Origin: Dactylosporangium fulvum
GTDB lineage: Bacteria; Actinomycetota; Actinomycetes; Mycobacteriales; Micromonosporaceae
Length of the DNA: 64,000 nucleotides
NCBI RefSeq assembly: GCF_025137375.1
Contig: NZ_CP073720.1
Coordinates: forward strand, 5,728,501-5,792,500
Direction: 5' to 3'
The position numbers were made by a program, and so were the translations under genes. The notes beneath the pieces are model-generated. The model was not told where the DNA came from, did no database searches, and worked only from the letters and a program-made list of their open reading frames with translations. Below, piece by piece: positions 27,604-35,589 of the stretch. How positions within the stretch are numbered: the first letter of the stretch is position 1; the number at the start of each line of letters is the position of its first letter.

Positions 27604-27696
27604 GGGTGCATACCCCCGTTTGTGACGGAAATAGACACCTCACGATAAACCCGGACGCGGGCCCGGCCGGCACCGGGCCCGCGCTCCACCCCGGTG

Positions 27697-29358
27697 TCAG
27701 GCGGTCACGAGGTCGAACTGCTCCCACTGGCCGATCGCCGTGCGGTTGGCGATGAGGGCCGCCGCGCCGCCGTTCTCGGCACAGACGTAGCGGTTGTTGA
27801 CCGTGGCGAGGAGGCTCACCGTGCCGTTGGAGTTGCGCACGAGCCGGAACGTCTCCCACGCGCCGGCCGCGGTGCGGTTGGCGATGAGCGGTGCCGCGCC
27901 GGCGTTCTCGGCGCACACGTAGCGGCCGTTGACCCGCGCCCGCAGGGCGATGTTGCCGCCGCCGAGGTCGACCTGGTCGAACTGCTCCCAGGCGCCGGCC
28001 GCCGACGCCGCGGCGAGCAGCGCCGAGTTGCCGGCGTCGCGGGCCGAGACGAAGAGGTTGTTCGCCCGCGAACGGAGGGCGACGCCCCCGGTGGGCGGGT
28101 TCGTCGGGCCGCCGGCGATCGGCTGGGTGGGCCGTGTCGCGGTGAGCGGGGTCAGCTTCTTGAACATGCGGCCGCCGTCGTTGGTGATCCGCAGGTAGTA
28201 GTCCGACGAGCAGGCGGTACCGTCGGCGTCGAGCGCGGGGTGGCCGAAGTTGGTCGGCTGCATCGAGGCGTTCTCGGCGGTCTTGGCGATCTGGTTGCCC
28301 TCGTTGAACTCGTCGAACATCGACACGTAGAGGCCCTGCGCGCCGAGCCGCGTCATGTTGTAGATGTGCCGCCAGTAGAAGTCGCCGTGGAACCGGGCGC
28401 CGGCGGACAGGTCGCCGGGCATGACGCACGGCTGGTAGTCGATGCCGCGGGCGTTGCAGTCGGCCTGGTCGGGGACGTTGACGTTGGTGTAGAACCAGTC
28501 CAGGCCGGCCAGGTCGCCGGTGCGGCCGACCATCCACGGCGAGATCATGTTGAAGGCGTGGTAGACGTCGAGGAAGCCGGGCCGGGAGTCGTTGACGCCG
28601 GTGCGCCAGTAGGTCGGCACGCCGCCGATGACGTAGCAGCCCTGGTTCTTGAACCAGTTGACGACGTCGAGGCAGGCCGCCGGCTGGAACGGGCGGCCGT
28701 CGTCGTTGAAGCCGAAGCCCCAGATGCACACGACCGGCTTGCCGTTCTGCCGCGCGTAGGCCGGCGACGCCGTGTAGGCGGACATCTTCGTGGTCCAGTC
28801 GGTTTTGATCTCCGACTGCATGTTCGTCCAGCTGGTGACGTCGTACATGATGTAGAACTTGCGGCCGGACGTCTCGGCGGCCTGCCGTACCTTGACCGCC
28901 ATCGCGTCGCGGGTCGGTCCTTCGCCGCCGAACGGGTTGAACCGCTGCAGCGCGGCGGTGTCGCAGCCGTAGTCGCGCATCCACTGGAAGTGGGTGTCGA
29001 CGGTCTGCTGGTCGTATGACGAGAACAGCCGGGCGGGCTGGCCGTTGCCGAGGTTCGCGTATGCCGTCGTGTAGCCGCGGGTGAGCTCGCGCATGTCGGG
29101 CCACGACACGATGGTGGTGTTGCTCGGCGACGGGGGCTGCCCGCCGTTGCGGCTCCAGTGCCACCACTGGTTGATCGGTGCGCCGTCGCCGGGGCAGGCG
29201 AACCAGCCCTGGTAGCCGACGGAGATCTTGCCGACGACGTCGCCGGGGGCGCTGGCCGCCTCGGCGGTGCCGGTCCCGGTGGCGGCCAGGTAACCGGTGG
29301 CGCTCAGACCGGCGGCGGCGAGACCGCCGGCGAGGACCTTTCGTCGGGAGAGGCTCAT
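27697..29358 (-). CDS. Tat-exported GH71/GH99-like protein with fascin-like repeats
   Basis: 553 residues. The twin-arginine motif SRRKVLAGG lies at residues 4-12. The catalytic-type domain (about 40-400) shows GYQGWFACPGDG, FSSYDQQTVDTHFQWMRDYG, YIMYDVTSW, PVVCIWGFGFND and GLYVSMFDEFNEGNQI, a pattern of GH71/GH99-like TIM barrels that act on alpha-mannan or alpha-glucan; the acidic DEFNEGNQ stretch is a plausible catalytic region. The C-terminal 135 residues are three fascin-like units (VALRSRANNLFVSA, IALRARVNGRYVCAE, SLLATVNNRYVCAE), probably carbohydrate binding. The promoter is bracketed by ATCCGATGT sites, indicating sugar control. Confidence 0.75.
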   Translation of the reverse strand: MSLSRRKVLAGGLAAAGLSATGYLAATGTGTAEAASAPGDVVGKISVGYQGWFACPGDGAPINQWWHWSRNGGQPPSPSNTTIVSWPDMRELTRGYTTAYANLGNGQPARLFSSYDQQTVDTHFQWMRDYGCDTAALQRFNPFGGEGPTRDAMAVKVRQAAETSGRKFYIMYDVTSWTNMQSEIKTDWTTKMSAYTASPAYARQNGKPVVCIWGFGFNDDGRPFQPAACLDVVNWFKNQGCYVIGGVPTYWRTGVNDSRPGFLDVYHAFNMISPWMVGRTGDLAGLDWFYTNVNVPDQADCNARGIDYQPCVMPGDLSAGARFHGDFYWRHIYNMTRLGAQGLYVSMFDEFNEGNQIAKTAENASMQPTNFGHPALDADGTACSSDYYLRITNDGGRMFKKLTPLTATRPTQPIAGGPTNPPTGGVALRSRANNLFVSARDAGNSALLAAASAAGAWEQFDQVDLGGGNIALRARVNGRYVCAENAGAAPLIANRTAAGAWETFRLVRNSNGTVSLLATVNNRYVCAENGGAAALIANRTAIGQWEQFDLVTA

Positions 29359-29448
29359 CGGGATTCCCTTTCAGTTCCAGCCGAGGAGCGCGCCGACGCA
29401 CCTGCGTGTGTCACGGACGGAAAGCCGCCGAAACTTTCGCCTGTGTCG

Positions 29449-29571
29449 ATCCGATGTCGATGACATTGCACCGGGGATTGGGCCGCTGTCAACATTTTCA
29501 TCCGATGTATCCGGGCCCCGGAGGCAACTTAAGCCGGCTTTCGACCCGCCTTAAGGATCGATACATCGGAT
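29449..29571. promoter_or_regulatory. Promoter and three ATCCGATGT sites upstream of the GH71/99-like gene
   Basis: ATCCGATGT occurs at 29449-29457, 29500-29508 and inverted at 29563-29571. The last two extend to an 11-bp perfect inverted repeat, ATCCGATGTAT/ATACATCGGAT. On the minus strand a TTGACA (29492-29487) lies between the first two sites, so they bracket the promoter. A GntR- or LacI-type repressor is likely; its gene is not identified. Confidence 0.55.
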
Positions 29572-29578
29572 CGCGCCG

Positions 29579-29660
29579 TCACCGCCGCTGGATGCGCCAC
29601 ATCCCGAGCGCCGCGAGGAGCCCGGCCAGCCCGAGGTAGAACGCCGACTCCAGCCACTGG
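29579..29660 (-). pseudogene. C-terminal membrane-protein fragment
   Basis: The frame reads QWLESAFYLGLAGLLAALGM then WRIQRR and stops at 29579. It is a single helix with a basic end, like the last helix of a larger membrane protein, with nothing upstream on its strand. It abuts the kinase remnant. Confidence 0.3.
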
Positions 29661-29795
29661 AACGACCCGCACCCGCACCGCGGCGGCTACGGCCTGATCG
29701 GCATGCGGGAGCGCGTCGAGGCCCTCGGCGGCTCGCTGCGGGCTGGGCGCGGGCCGCCGATGAACGCGGGATTGATGATCGGGGCGATGACGTAA
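29661..29795 (+). pseudogene. Histidine-kinase ATPase-domain remnant
   Basis: NDPHPHRGGYGLIGMRERVE, then ALGGSLRAGR is the G2-box end of NarL-type sensor kinases. It starts abruptly against the membrane fragment and stops at 29793-29795. No response regulator follows. The next gene is a chemoreceptor. Confidence 0.5.
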
Positions 29796-29886
29796 AGATC
29801 TTCACTCGCCGCGCGACCCTAACAGTCAACTGTCGGGACTGCCGGCCGATGGGACAGGGGGATCCGACGGTACGAGAGGACACCGC

Positions 29887-31428
29887 ATGAGGTTGCTGCG
29901 CAGGCCCGAGTCCGCGAGTCCGGCGCCGGATCGTGCGCCGCGCGACATCGAGGCGCTGGAGCAGTTCGCCGTCCGGCTCGCCGCCGCGACCGACGAGGCG
30001 AGCACCTGGCGGATCGAGGTGGACACCTTCGTCGAGCTCCACGGCATGAGCTACGGCGCGATCTGGCTGCCGGAAGGCCCGTCGACGCTGCGGATCACGT
30101 ACGAGACCGGCGCGATCACCCCGCACCTGCAGGCGGTCGGGCAGGGCGGGTCGATGCCGGCCGACGTGGGGCTGGTGGGGCGGGCGTTCCGGAGCGGCCG
30201 TCCGGTGTACTCGGCGTCGACCGCCGACTGCGCGGACTGCCTGCGCTGCCAGGCGGCGATGCGGGCCGGCGCGAAGATCGCGGCCGCCCTGCCGGTCGTA
30301 CACGAGGGCCGGACCGTGGCCGCCTTCGAGCACTTCCTGCCCGAGACGATCGTGGTGGGCGAGGCGCGGAAGGAGAAGTGGACGGCCATCATGCGCGTCG
30401 CCGAGCAGGCGCGGCGCGGTGCGCTGGCCTCCGTGCGGCTGAGGGAGGTCGCCGACGACCGGCTGGCGGTCACGAACGTCGTGGCGGCGCTCGGCAGCGC
30501 TCACGACACGCAGCATGCGGTGAGGGTCGCGCTCGACTCGGTGCGTACCGCGTTCGGCTGGGCGTACGGCTCCTACTGGGAGGTCGACGAGCTCGACCGG
30601 ACACTGAGGTTCAAGGTCGAGTCCGGCTCGGCAGGCGAGGAGTTCCGCGAGGTGACGCTCACCGCGACGTTCGCCGAGGGCGTCGGCCTGTCGGGACGGG
30701 CCTGGCGGACGCGGGACCTCGTGTTCGTGCGCGACCTGGCGGAGCTGAGCGACTGCGTGCGGGCACCCGCCGCGCAGCGGGCCGGTGTGCGGTCCGGGAT
30801 CTGTTTCCCGCTCATGAGCGGCGACCAGGTCTTCGGCACGATGGACTTCTTCACCACCGAGCACCTCGACCTGTCGGAGTCGCGGATCTCGGCGCTGCGC
30901 AACGTGCAGCAGCTGGTGTCGCAGCGGCTGGACAACCTGCGCAGCTCGGAACGGGCGGCCGGACGGGCCCGCACGCTGCTGGACACGGTCACCCGGTTGC
31001 GGGCGGCCAGCGGCGACGCGACACAGGTGGCGCAGGACGCGGTGGCCCGGGCGTCGGAGATGACCGCCGAGGTCGACACGCTAGGCCAGGCGTCGGCCGC
31101 GATCGGCGACGTCATCAAAATCATTTCGACGATCGCGGACCAGACGAACCTGCTGGCCCTCAACGCCACCATCGAGGCTGCAAGGGCCGGCGAGGTCGGC
31201 CGCGGTTTCGCCGTCGTGGCGAGCGAGGTGAAGGACCTGGCGCGCGAGACGGCCGAGGCCACCAACCGGGTCACCGGCCAGATCGCCGCCATCCAGGCCA
31301 GCGCGCAGTCGGTGTCGGGCGGCATCCACACGACCAGCACCAAGATCGCCGAGATGGACGCTGTCCAGGCCCGGATCAACGAGGTGCTCGAGGAGCAGGC
31401 CCGCATGGCCCGCACCTTCGAGGGCTGA
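29887..31428 (+). CDS. Soluble methyl-accepting chemotaxis-type receptor with two GAF domains
   Basis: 513 residues, no membrane segment. Two GAF domains (about 20-180 and 190-350) precede a signalling coiled coil with the receptor tip [20 protein letters not shown] then [17 protein letters not shown] near residue 415-450. The first GAF contains a Cys cluster (CADCLRC, about residues 114-120) that could bind a metal or sense redox. It is cytoplasmic and probably senses an intracellular cue. A CheX-like gene follows 15 bp later, while no CheA, CheW or flagellar genes are in the window. Confidence 0.88.
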   Translation: MRLLRRPESASPAPDRAPRDIEALEQFAVRLAAATDEASTWRIEVDTFVELHGMSYGAIWLPEGPSTLRITYETGAITPHLQAVGQGGSMPADVGLVGRAFRSGRPVYSASTADCADCLRCQAAMRAGAKIAAALPVVHEGRTVAAFEHFLPETIVVGEARKEKWTAIMRVAEQARRGALASVRLREVADDRLAVTNVVAALGSAHDTQHAVRVALDSVRTAFGWAYGSYWEVDELDRTLRFKVESGSAGEEFREVTLTATFAEGVGLSGRAWRTRDLVFVRDLAELSDCVRAPAAQRAGVRSGICFPLMSGDQVFGTMDFFTTEHLDLSESRISALRNVQQLVSQRLDNLRSSERAAGRARTLLDTVTRLRAASGDATQVAQDAVARASEMTAEVDTLGQASAAIGDVIKIISTIADQTNLLALNATIEAARAGEVGRGFAVVASEVKDLARETAEATNRVTGQIAAIQASAQSVSGGIHTTSTKIAEMDAVQARINEVLEEQARMARTFEG

Positions 31429-31443
31429 CGGGAAGGCTGACGG

Positions 31444-31938
31444 ATGGCCCACGACAACGCGGCCGCCGGTACCGGCGCCGCGATCACCGAGGACGACCTG
31501 CGCGGGATCATCTGGCAGGTCTGGACCGCCTACCTCGGCACGACGCCGGAGACCCGCGCCACGCGGAAGGAGGCCGGCGCCGAGCCGGACGTGACCGCGA
31601 GTGTCGGCATCGCGGGCGCCTGGCTCGGCCACGTCGTGCTGCGCTGCTCCGGGAACGCCGCGACCGGCGTCGCCGCGGCGATGCTCGAGCTGGACCCGGC
31701 CACCGTGAAGGCCGACGACGTCCGCGACGCCACCGGCGAGCTCATGAACATCGTCACCGGCAACGTCAAGAGCCTGCTCCCCCAGCCCAGCCACGTGTCG
31801 CTGCCGCAGGTCGTACTGGGCCGGGCCGACGTGCAATGGCCGGGCGCCGACCGCGTCTGCGGCATCACGGTCGGATGGGACGAACACGTCGTGACCGTCG
31901 AGGTGCTCCGCGGCGAGACCCCGCTGCTGCAAGACTGA
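31444..31938 (+). CDS. CheX-like chemotaxis phosphatase domain protein
   Basis: 164 residues. The motif GELMNIVTGNVKSLL near residue 100 contains the ExxN pair of CheC/CheX/FliY CheY-phosphatases. The preceding VVLRCSGNAATGVAAAMLEL fits the CheX fold. It probably works with the GAF receptor encoded 15 bp upstream, and may dephosphorylate a CheY-like regulator encoded elsewhere. Confidence 0.75.
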   Translation: MAHDNAAAGTGAAITEDDLRGIIWQVWTAYLGTTPETRATRKEAGAEPDVTASVGIAGAWLGHVVLRCSGNAATGVAAAMLELDPATVKADDVRDATGELMNIVTGNVKSLLPQPSHVSLPQVVLGRADVQWPGADRVCGITVGWDEHVVTVEVLRGETPLLQD

Positions 31939-32070
31939 CGATCATTGGTCGATGGACGGATCCGGCCGCCGGACTCCCCTCACGGTCGGCACCCTGCCCG
32001 GGCCGTTCGCCGGCCCGGACTCGTGGTCGCGGAGGCTCGGCGTTCCCGCACGGATCCCGGTTGTAGCTCA

Positions 32071-32093
32071 TGATCGCGATACGTTCGCGATCA
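32071..32093. repeat. Hairpin TGATCGCGA
   Basis: Perfect 9-bp inverted repeat TGATCGCGA/TCGCGATCA around 5 nt. Confidence 0.7.
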
Positions 32094-32333
32094 CGAGGGC
32101 GCGGCGCCACAGTGCCGGGCTGCGGAGCCGGGCTGCGGAGCCGGGCTGCGGAGCCGCGCTGCAGAGGCGGGTCGCGGCGTCCGTGGCCCCGTGGTGCGGG
32201 GCGGCCGTGCTCCGCGCTTGGCTTGACCCGGGTTGCTTGATCGTCGGAAACATCTGGCTGTCCAGGCAGCCCGGAGTTTCCCTTGATCTACGAACCGCAG
32301 CCGCACCACCCCGGCCAGACTCAACCGCCGCAC

Positions 32334-32362
32334 CCGTGATCGCGAACTTGCCGCGATCACGG
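32334..32362. repeat. Hairpin CCGTGATCGCG
   Basis: Perfect 11-bp inverted repeat CCGTGATCGCG/CGCGATCACGG around 7 nt. Confidence 0.7.
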
Positions 32363-32495
32363 CCACAAACCGACCGGAACCCACCACGACAACCCATCGC
32401 TCATGACCGCGGAGGCTCCGCGGGACTCGTGACAGTCCCGGCTCCGCCGCGACCGCAATCATGAGTGCCGCGGTCGGGCGGTTCGGCCACCGTTG

Positions 32496-32726
32496 CATGA
32501 TCGCGGAGCGTTTGTGCACCCCTGGAGCCTGTTGCGCAATTCGCTGGGACGGCGCTGGCGGCCCAACTACGCGCCGATCTTGGAGTTGTGGCGCCATGAA
32601 ACTCCGAATTTGTCCGGGTTTGTCAAGGACCACAACTCCAAGATCGGCGCGGTTATCGGGGTTGACGCACGAGGGATCCGAATTGCGCGACAGGCTCCAG
32701 GGGTGCACAAACGCTCCGCGATCATG
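32496..32726. mobile_element. Nested palindromic element, copy A, inside a TGATC-ended hairpin
   Basis: The outer arms 32496-32543 and 32679-32726 are 48 bp long and complementary at 47 positions, starting CATGATCGCGGAGCG. Inside, the 171-bp element proper runs 32526-32696 with 18-bp ends AGCCTGTTGCGCAATTCG. Its core is a perfect 21-bp stem (32571-32591 with 32630-32650, GCGCCGATCTTGGAGTTGTG plus one base) around a 38-nt loop. It encodes no protein. Both the element and the surrounding hairpin are palindromic, so it looks like one palindrome inserted at the tip of another. Confidence 0.75.
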
Positions 32727-33000
32727 AAACTGGCCGCCCGGTCCCGCGCGCTTCGCCCCGGCGCTTGACCATGATTGCGGCAAGTTCACGATCACGGGTG
32801 CCGAACCCTGAAAGGCGTGGCGGACTCGACCAAGAACGCCGACCCTGGTCGAAACCCGCGACCAGGGCCACTCGCCGGGGCAGCCATATCCTTCCGACGA
32901 TCAAGACTGGCTGGAGCGACCCGTTGCCAGCGAGGCATGACCACGGCAGCGCGGTCCGGGGCAGTCCGATCCGGCGACACGCGGACCCGGGGCCTGACCC

Positions 33001-34413
33001 TCAGCCGACCGGCCCAACCGGCCCGACCGGCCCAACCGGCCCAACCGGCCCGACCGGCCCGACCGGCCCGACCGGCCCGACCGGCCCGACCGGCCCAACC
33101 GGCGCGGGCGACGCAGGCGACGCGGGCGACGCAGGCGACCCAGGCGACGCAGGCGACCCAAGCGACGCAGGCGACCCAAGCGACGCAGGCGACCCAAGCG
33201 ACGCAGGCGACCCAAGCGACCCAGGCGACGCAGGCGGGTGTGCTGGATCGGTGGTGGGCGTCAGCGGGCGGGTCGCGCCGGCGACCGCCACCGCCACGGC
33301 CTGCAGGGCGGCCACGACGACGAGCGCGCGCAGGACCGTGACATGGTCGCCGAGGAACCCGACCAGCGGCGGCCCCGCGAAGGCGGCGATCTTGCCGAGG
33401 GTCGAGACGACGGCGACGCGGCCGGCGGCGTGCCGGGGGTCGTCGGCGCCGGCGCTCATGCCGACCGGGTAGCCGAAGGCTACGCCGGCGCCCCAGAGCA
33501 GCACGCCGGCCAGCGCGACAGGGATGTTCGGGGCGAACACGAACAGTAGCAGGCCAACGATCGTGACGGCGCCGAGCGCCCGCAGCACCGGCACTCGGCC
33601 GTAGCGGTCGAGCAGGACACCGCCGAACCAGCGGGCTACGGTGAGCGCGGTCAGGAAGATCGCGAAGCCGAGGGTGCCCACCGCCGGTGCGGCGTGGTGG
33701 CCGTCGATGAGCGCGACGGCGATCCAGTCGTTGGCGGCGCCCTCGGCGAAGGCGAAGGTCAGGACGAACACCCCGATGAGCAGCGTGCGCGGCTCCCGCC
33801 AGGCGCGCAGCGAGCCGCGCGCGGCGCCGCCGGGCGGGCCGTCCTCCGCACTGCCGGCGGCCGGCTCGGGCAGGTAGTCCCGGGCGGCCAGCGGCACGGC
33901 GGCGGCGATCACCACCGCCACGGCGCCCAGGTGGACCGCGACCGGCACGGCCAGGGCGACCATCACCGCGCCGAGCCCCGCACCGGCGACCGTCCCGGCG
34001 GCGAAGGCGGCGTGGAACCGCGGCATGATCGACCGGCCGAGGGCGCGTTCGACGGCGGCGCCCTGCACGTTCATCGCGACGTCCCACACCGAGGTCGCGA
34101 GCCCGATGACGGCCAGGCCCGCGACGAGCACCCCGAGGCCGGCGACGTCGCCGAGCCCGGTGACGGCCAGGCCGAGGCCGCCGACGAGGGCCGACACGGT
34201 CACCGTCCACCGCTGGCCGAGGTGGGCCACGAGCGGGCCGGACAGCGGCCGGGACAGCAGCGCCCCGCCCGCGGCGCCGAGCAGTACCCAGCCCAGCTGC
34301 GAGGGCTGGAGGTGCAGGTGGTCGCGCAGCTGCGGGATGCGGGCCGCCCAGCTGGCCAGGTGGAACCCGCAGGCCGCGAACACCAGGTACGTCGCCCGGG
34401 TCGCGGCCGTCAC
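33001..34413 (-). CDS. MFS transporter with low-complexity (SPASLG)/(VGP) tail
   Basis: 470 residues from GTG 34413, whose GTGA overlaps the stop of the LacI-family gene. Residues 1-395 form the usual twelve-helix MFS body ([11 protein letters not shown]-like loop 2, [32 protein letters not shown]-like segments), closest in feel to sugar/drug MFS of the YbjJ/FucP type. After the last helix comes a repetitive tail of about 60 residues: several SPASLG-type units, then about ten VGP triplets, encoded by 18- and 9-bp DNA repeats. Coupling to LacI and the operator upstream suggest import of the sugar that induces the regulon. Confidence 0.82.
   Translation of the reverse strand: MTAATRATYLVFAACGFHLASWAARIPQLRDHLHLQPSQLGWVLLGAAGGALLSRPLSGPLVAHLGQRWTVTVSALVGGLGLAVTGLGDVAGLGVLVAGLAVIGLATSVWDVAMNVQGAAVERALGRSIMPRFHAAFAAGTVAGAGLGAVMVALAVPVAVHLGAVAVVIAAAVPLAARDYLPEPAAGSAEDGPPGGAARGSLRAWREPRTLLIGVFVLTFAFAEGAANDWIAVALIDGHHAAPAVGTLGFAIFLTALTVARWFGGVLLDRYGRVPVLRALGAVTIVGLLLFVFAPNIPVALAGVLLWGAGVAFGYPVGMSAGADDPRHAAGRVAVVSTLGKIAAFAGPPLVGFLGDHVTVLRALVVVAALQAVAVAVAGATRPLTPTTDPAHPPASPGSLGSPASLGSPASLGSPASLGSPASPGSPASPASPASPAPVGPVGPVGPVGPVGPVGPVGPVGPVGPVGPVG
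33003..33240. repeat. Tandem 9-bp repeats encoding the MFS tail
   Basis: About eleven units of GGCCCRACC (33009-33106) are followed by about fourteen units of CRRGCGACS (33110-33237), the latter in a higher-order 18-bp pattern CAAGCGACGCAGGCGACC-like. All are multiples of three, so copy-number change would keep the MFS frame. Confidence 0.8.
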
Positions 34414-35408
34414 GCCGGGCCCGCGCTCTCGCGGACGACGAGCTCGACGGTGAACATCCGCCGCCATCCGGGGGTGACGGTGCCGTCGAGGAGCGCGGAG
34501 GTGGCCTCGGCGGCCATCTCCTCGACGGGCAGGCGCACGGTGGTCAGGGGCGGGTTCGAGCAGGTCGCCGCGATGCTGTCGTCGAAGCCGACGACGGCGA
34601 CGTCGTCGGGGATCTTCCGGCCGGCGGCGGTGATCGCCTGGACGGCGCCGGCGCCCATCAGGTCGCACGCCACGAAGAGGCCGTCGATGTCGGGGTGGTC
34701 GGCAAGCAGTTGCAGCGCCGCCCGGTGGCCGCCCTCGCGGATGAACCCGCCGTCGGCGTTGATGCCGGGCAGCCCGAGGTCGCGGACCGCCGCGAGGTAG
34801 CCCACCCGGCGGTCCGCCGCGCAGGAGTTGGACGCCGGTCCGTGGACGGCGGCGATGCGGCGCCGGCCGAGCCGGTGGAGGTGGCTGACGGCGGCGTACG
34901 CGCCGGCGGCGTTCTCGGCGTCGACCGCCGGCACCCGGTCGGCGGTGGCGGTCAGCGACACGACCCGGCGGCAGCGGGCGTGGAACCGCAGCGCCAGCTC
35001 CGGCGGGACGTTGACCAGGACGGCGCCGGCGGTCGCGGCCTCGGCGACCGTGTCGATCACCGCGGCGGACCCGTCCGCCTGGGCGACGTGGACACGCAGC
35101 TGGGCGTCCCTGCCGTCGAGCACCGGCATCATCCCGGCCAGGACCCGGCTGTAGTACGGGTGGACGCCGAGCCAGGACAGGCCCGGATCGGGGGCGAACA
35201 CGACGAGGTCGACGACGCCGCGCCGGCCGGAGGCGAGGGCGCGGGCGATCTCGTTGGGGCGGTAGCCGAGATCGGCGACGACCTGGTGCACACGTGAGCG
35301 GACGACGTCGGATGCGCCGGGCACGTTGTTGATCACTCGGGACGCGGTCGCGCGGGAGACGCCGGCCGCGCGGGCGACGTCCAGGATCGTCGGCCTTCGG
35401 TGGTGCAT
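34410..35408 (-). CDS. LacI-family transcriptional regulator
   Basis: 332 residues. The HTH TILDVARAAGVSRATASRVI, then NNVPGASDVVRSRV and the hinge RALASGR are at residues 7-62. A periplasmic-binding-protein-like effector domain follows, with GFDDSIAA and LTTVRLPVEEMA near the C-terminus. An exact GAGAGCGCTCTC lies 58-69 bp upstream of its start, implying autoregulation. The same site occurs twice before the GH81 gene. Together with the coupled MFS gene this suggests a beta-1,3-glucan-oligosaccharide regulon. Confidence 0.92.
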   Translation of the reverse strand: MHHRRPTILDVARAAGVSRATASRVINNVPGASDVVRSRVHQVVADLGYRPNEIARALASGRRGVVDLVVFAPDPGLSWLGVHPYYSRVLAGMMPVLDGRDAQLRVHVAQADGSAAVIDTVAEAATAGAVLVNVPPELALRFHARCRRVVSLTATADRVPAVDAENAAGAYAAVSHLHRLGRRRIAAVHGPASNSCAADRRVGYLAAVRDLGLPGINADGGFIREGGHRAALQLLADHPDIDGLFVACDLMGAGAVQAITAAGRKIPDDVAVVGFDDSIAATCSNPPLTTVRLPVEEMAAEATSALLDGTVTPGWRRMFTVELVVRESAGPA

Positions 35409-35465
35409 GTCGGACTCGCATTCTCGGCTCGCTGCGGTACTGCTGCCGCTGCGGACGATAGAGGC

Positions 35466-35477
35466 GAGAGCGCTCTC
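35466..35477. promoter_or_regulatory. LacI-family operator upstream of lacI-MFS
   Basis: Exact GAGAGCGCTCTC, identical to the two sites at 952-963 and 994-1005. On the minus strand a TATCGT five bases downstream could be the -10 box, placing the operator inside the promoter as expected for repression. Confidence 0.72.
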
Positions 35478-35589
35478 ATGAACAGGGGCGGACCGGGTGC
35501 CCCGAGAAACGCTCCGTTCCGGAGGCTACGGCCGCAAGGTTGATCGGTTCCAGTCATCCCGGCGCCAGGCGGTATGCCCGGCCACGCCG

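Larger units (their letters stand above)
31939..33000. repeat. Gene-free zone filled with TGATC-type hairpins
   Basis: About 1.06 kb without a credible gene. Besides the separately listed hairpins it contains GATCGTCGGAAAC...GTTTCCCTTGATC with an inner GGCTG/CAGCC stem (32238-32287), TCATGA-ended arms at 32400-32465, and an arm like the 32238 one in reverse near 32873-32906. Open frames crossing it are short and antisense-like. It lies between chemotaxis-like genes and the MFS gene. Confidence 0.7.

Noticed and set aside
32496-32726. Retron or group II intron RNA
   Set aside because: No reverse transcriptase gene anywhere near, and the structure is a simple nested palindrome.
33003-33240. 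CRISPR-like array
   Set aside because: 9- and 18-bp units without unique spacers, in frame with the MFS gene; a coding tandem repeat.
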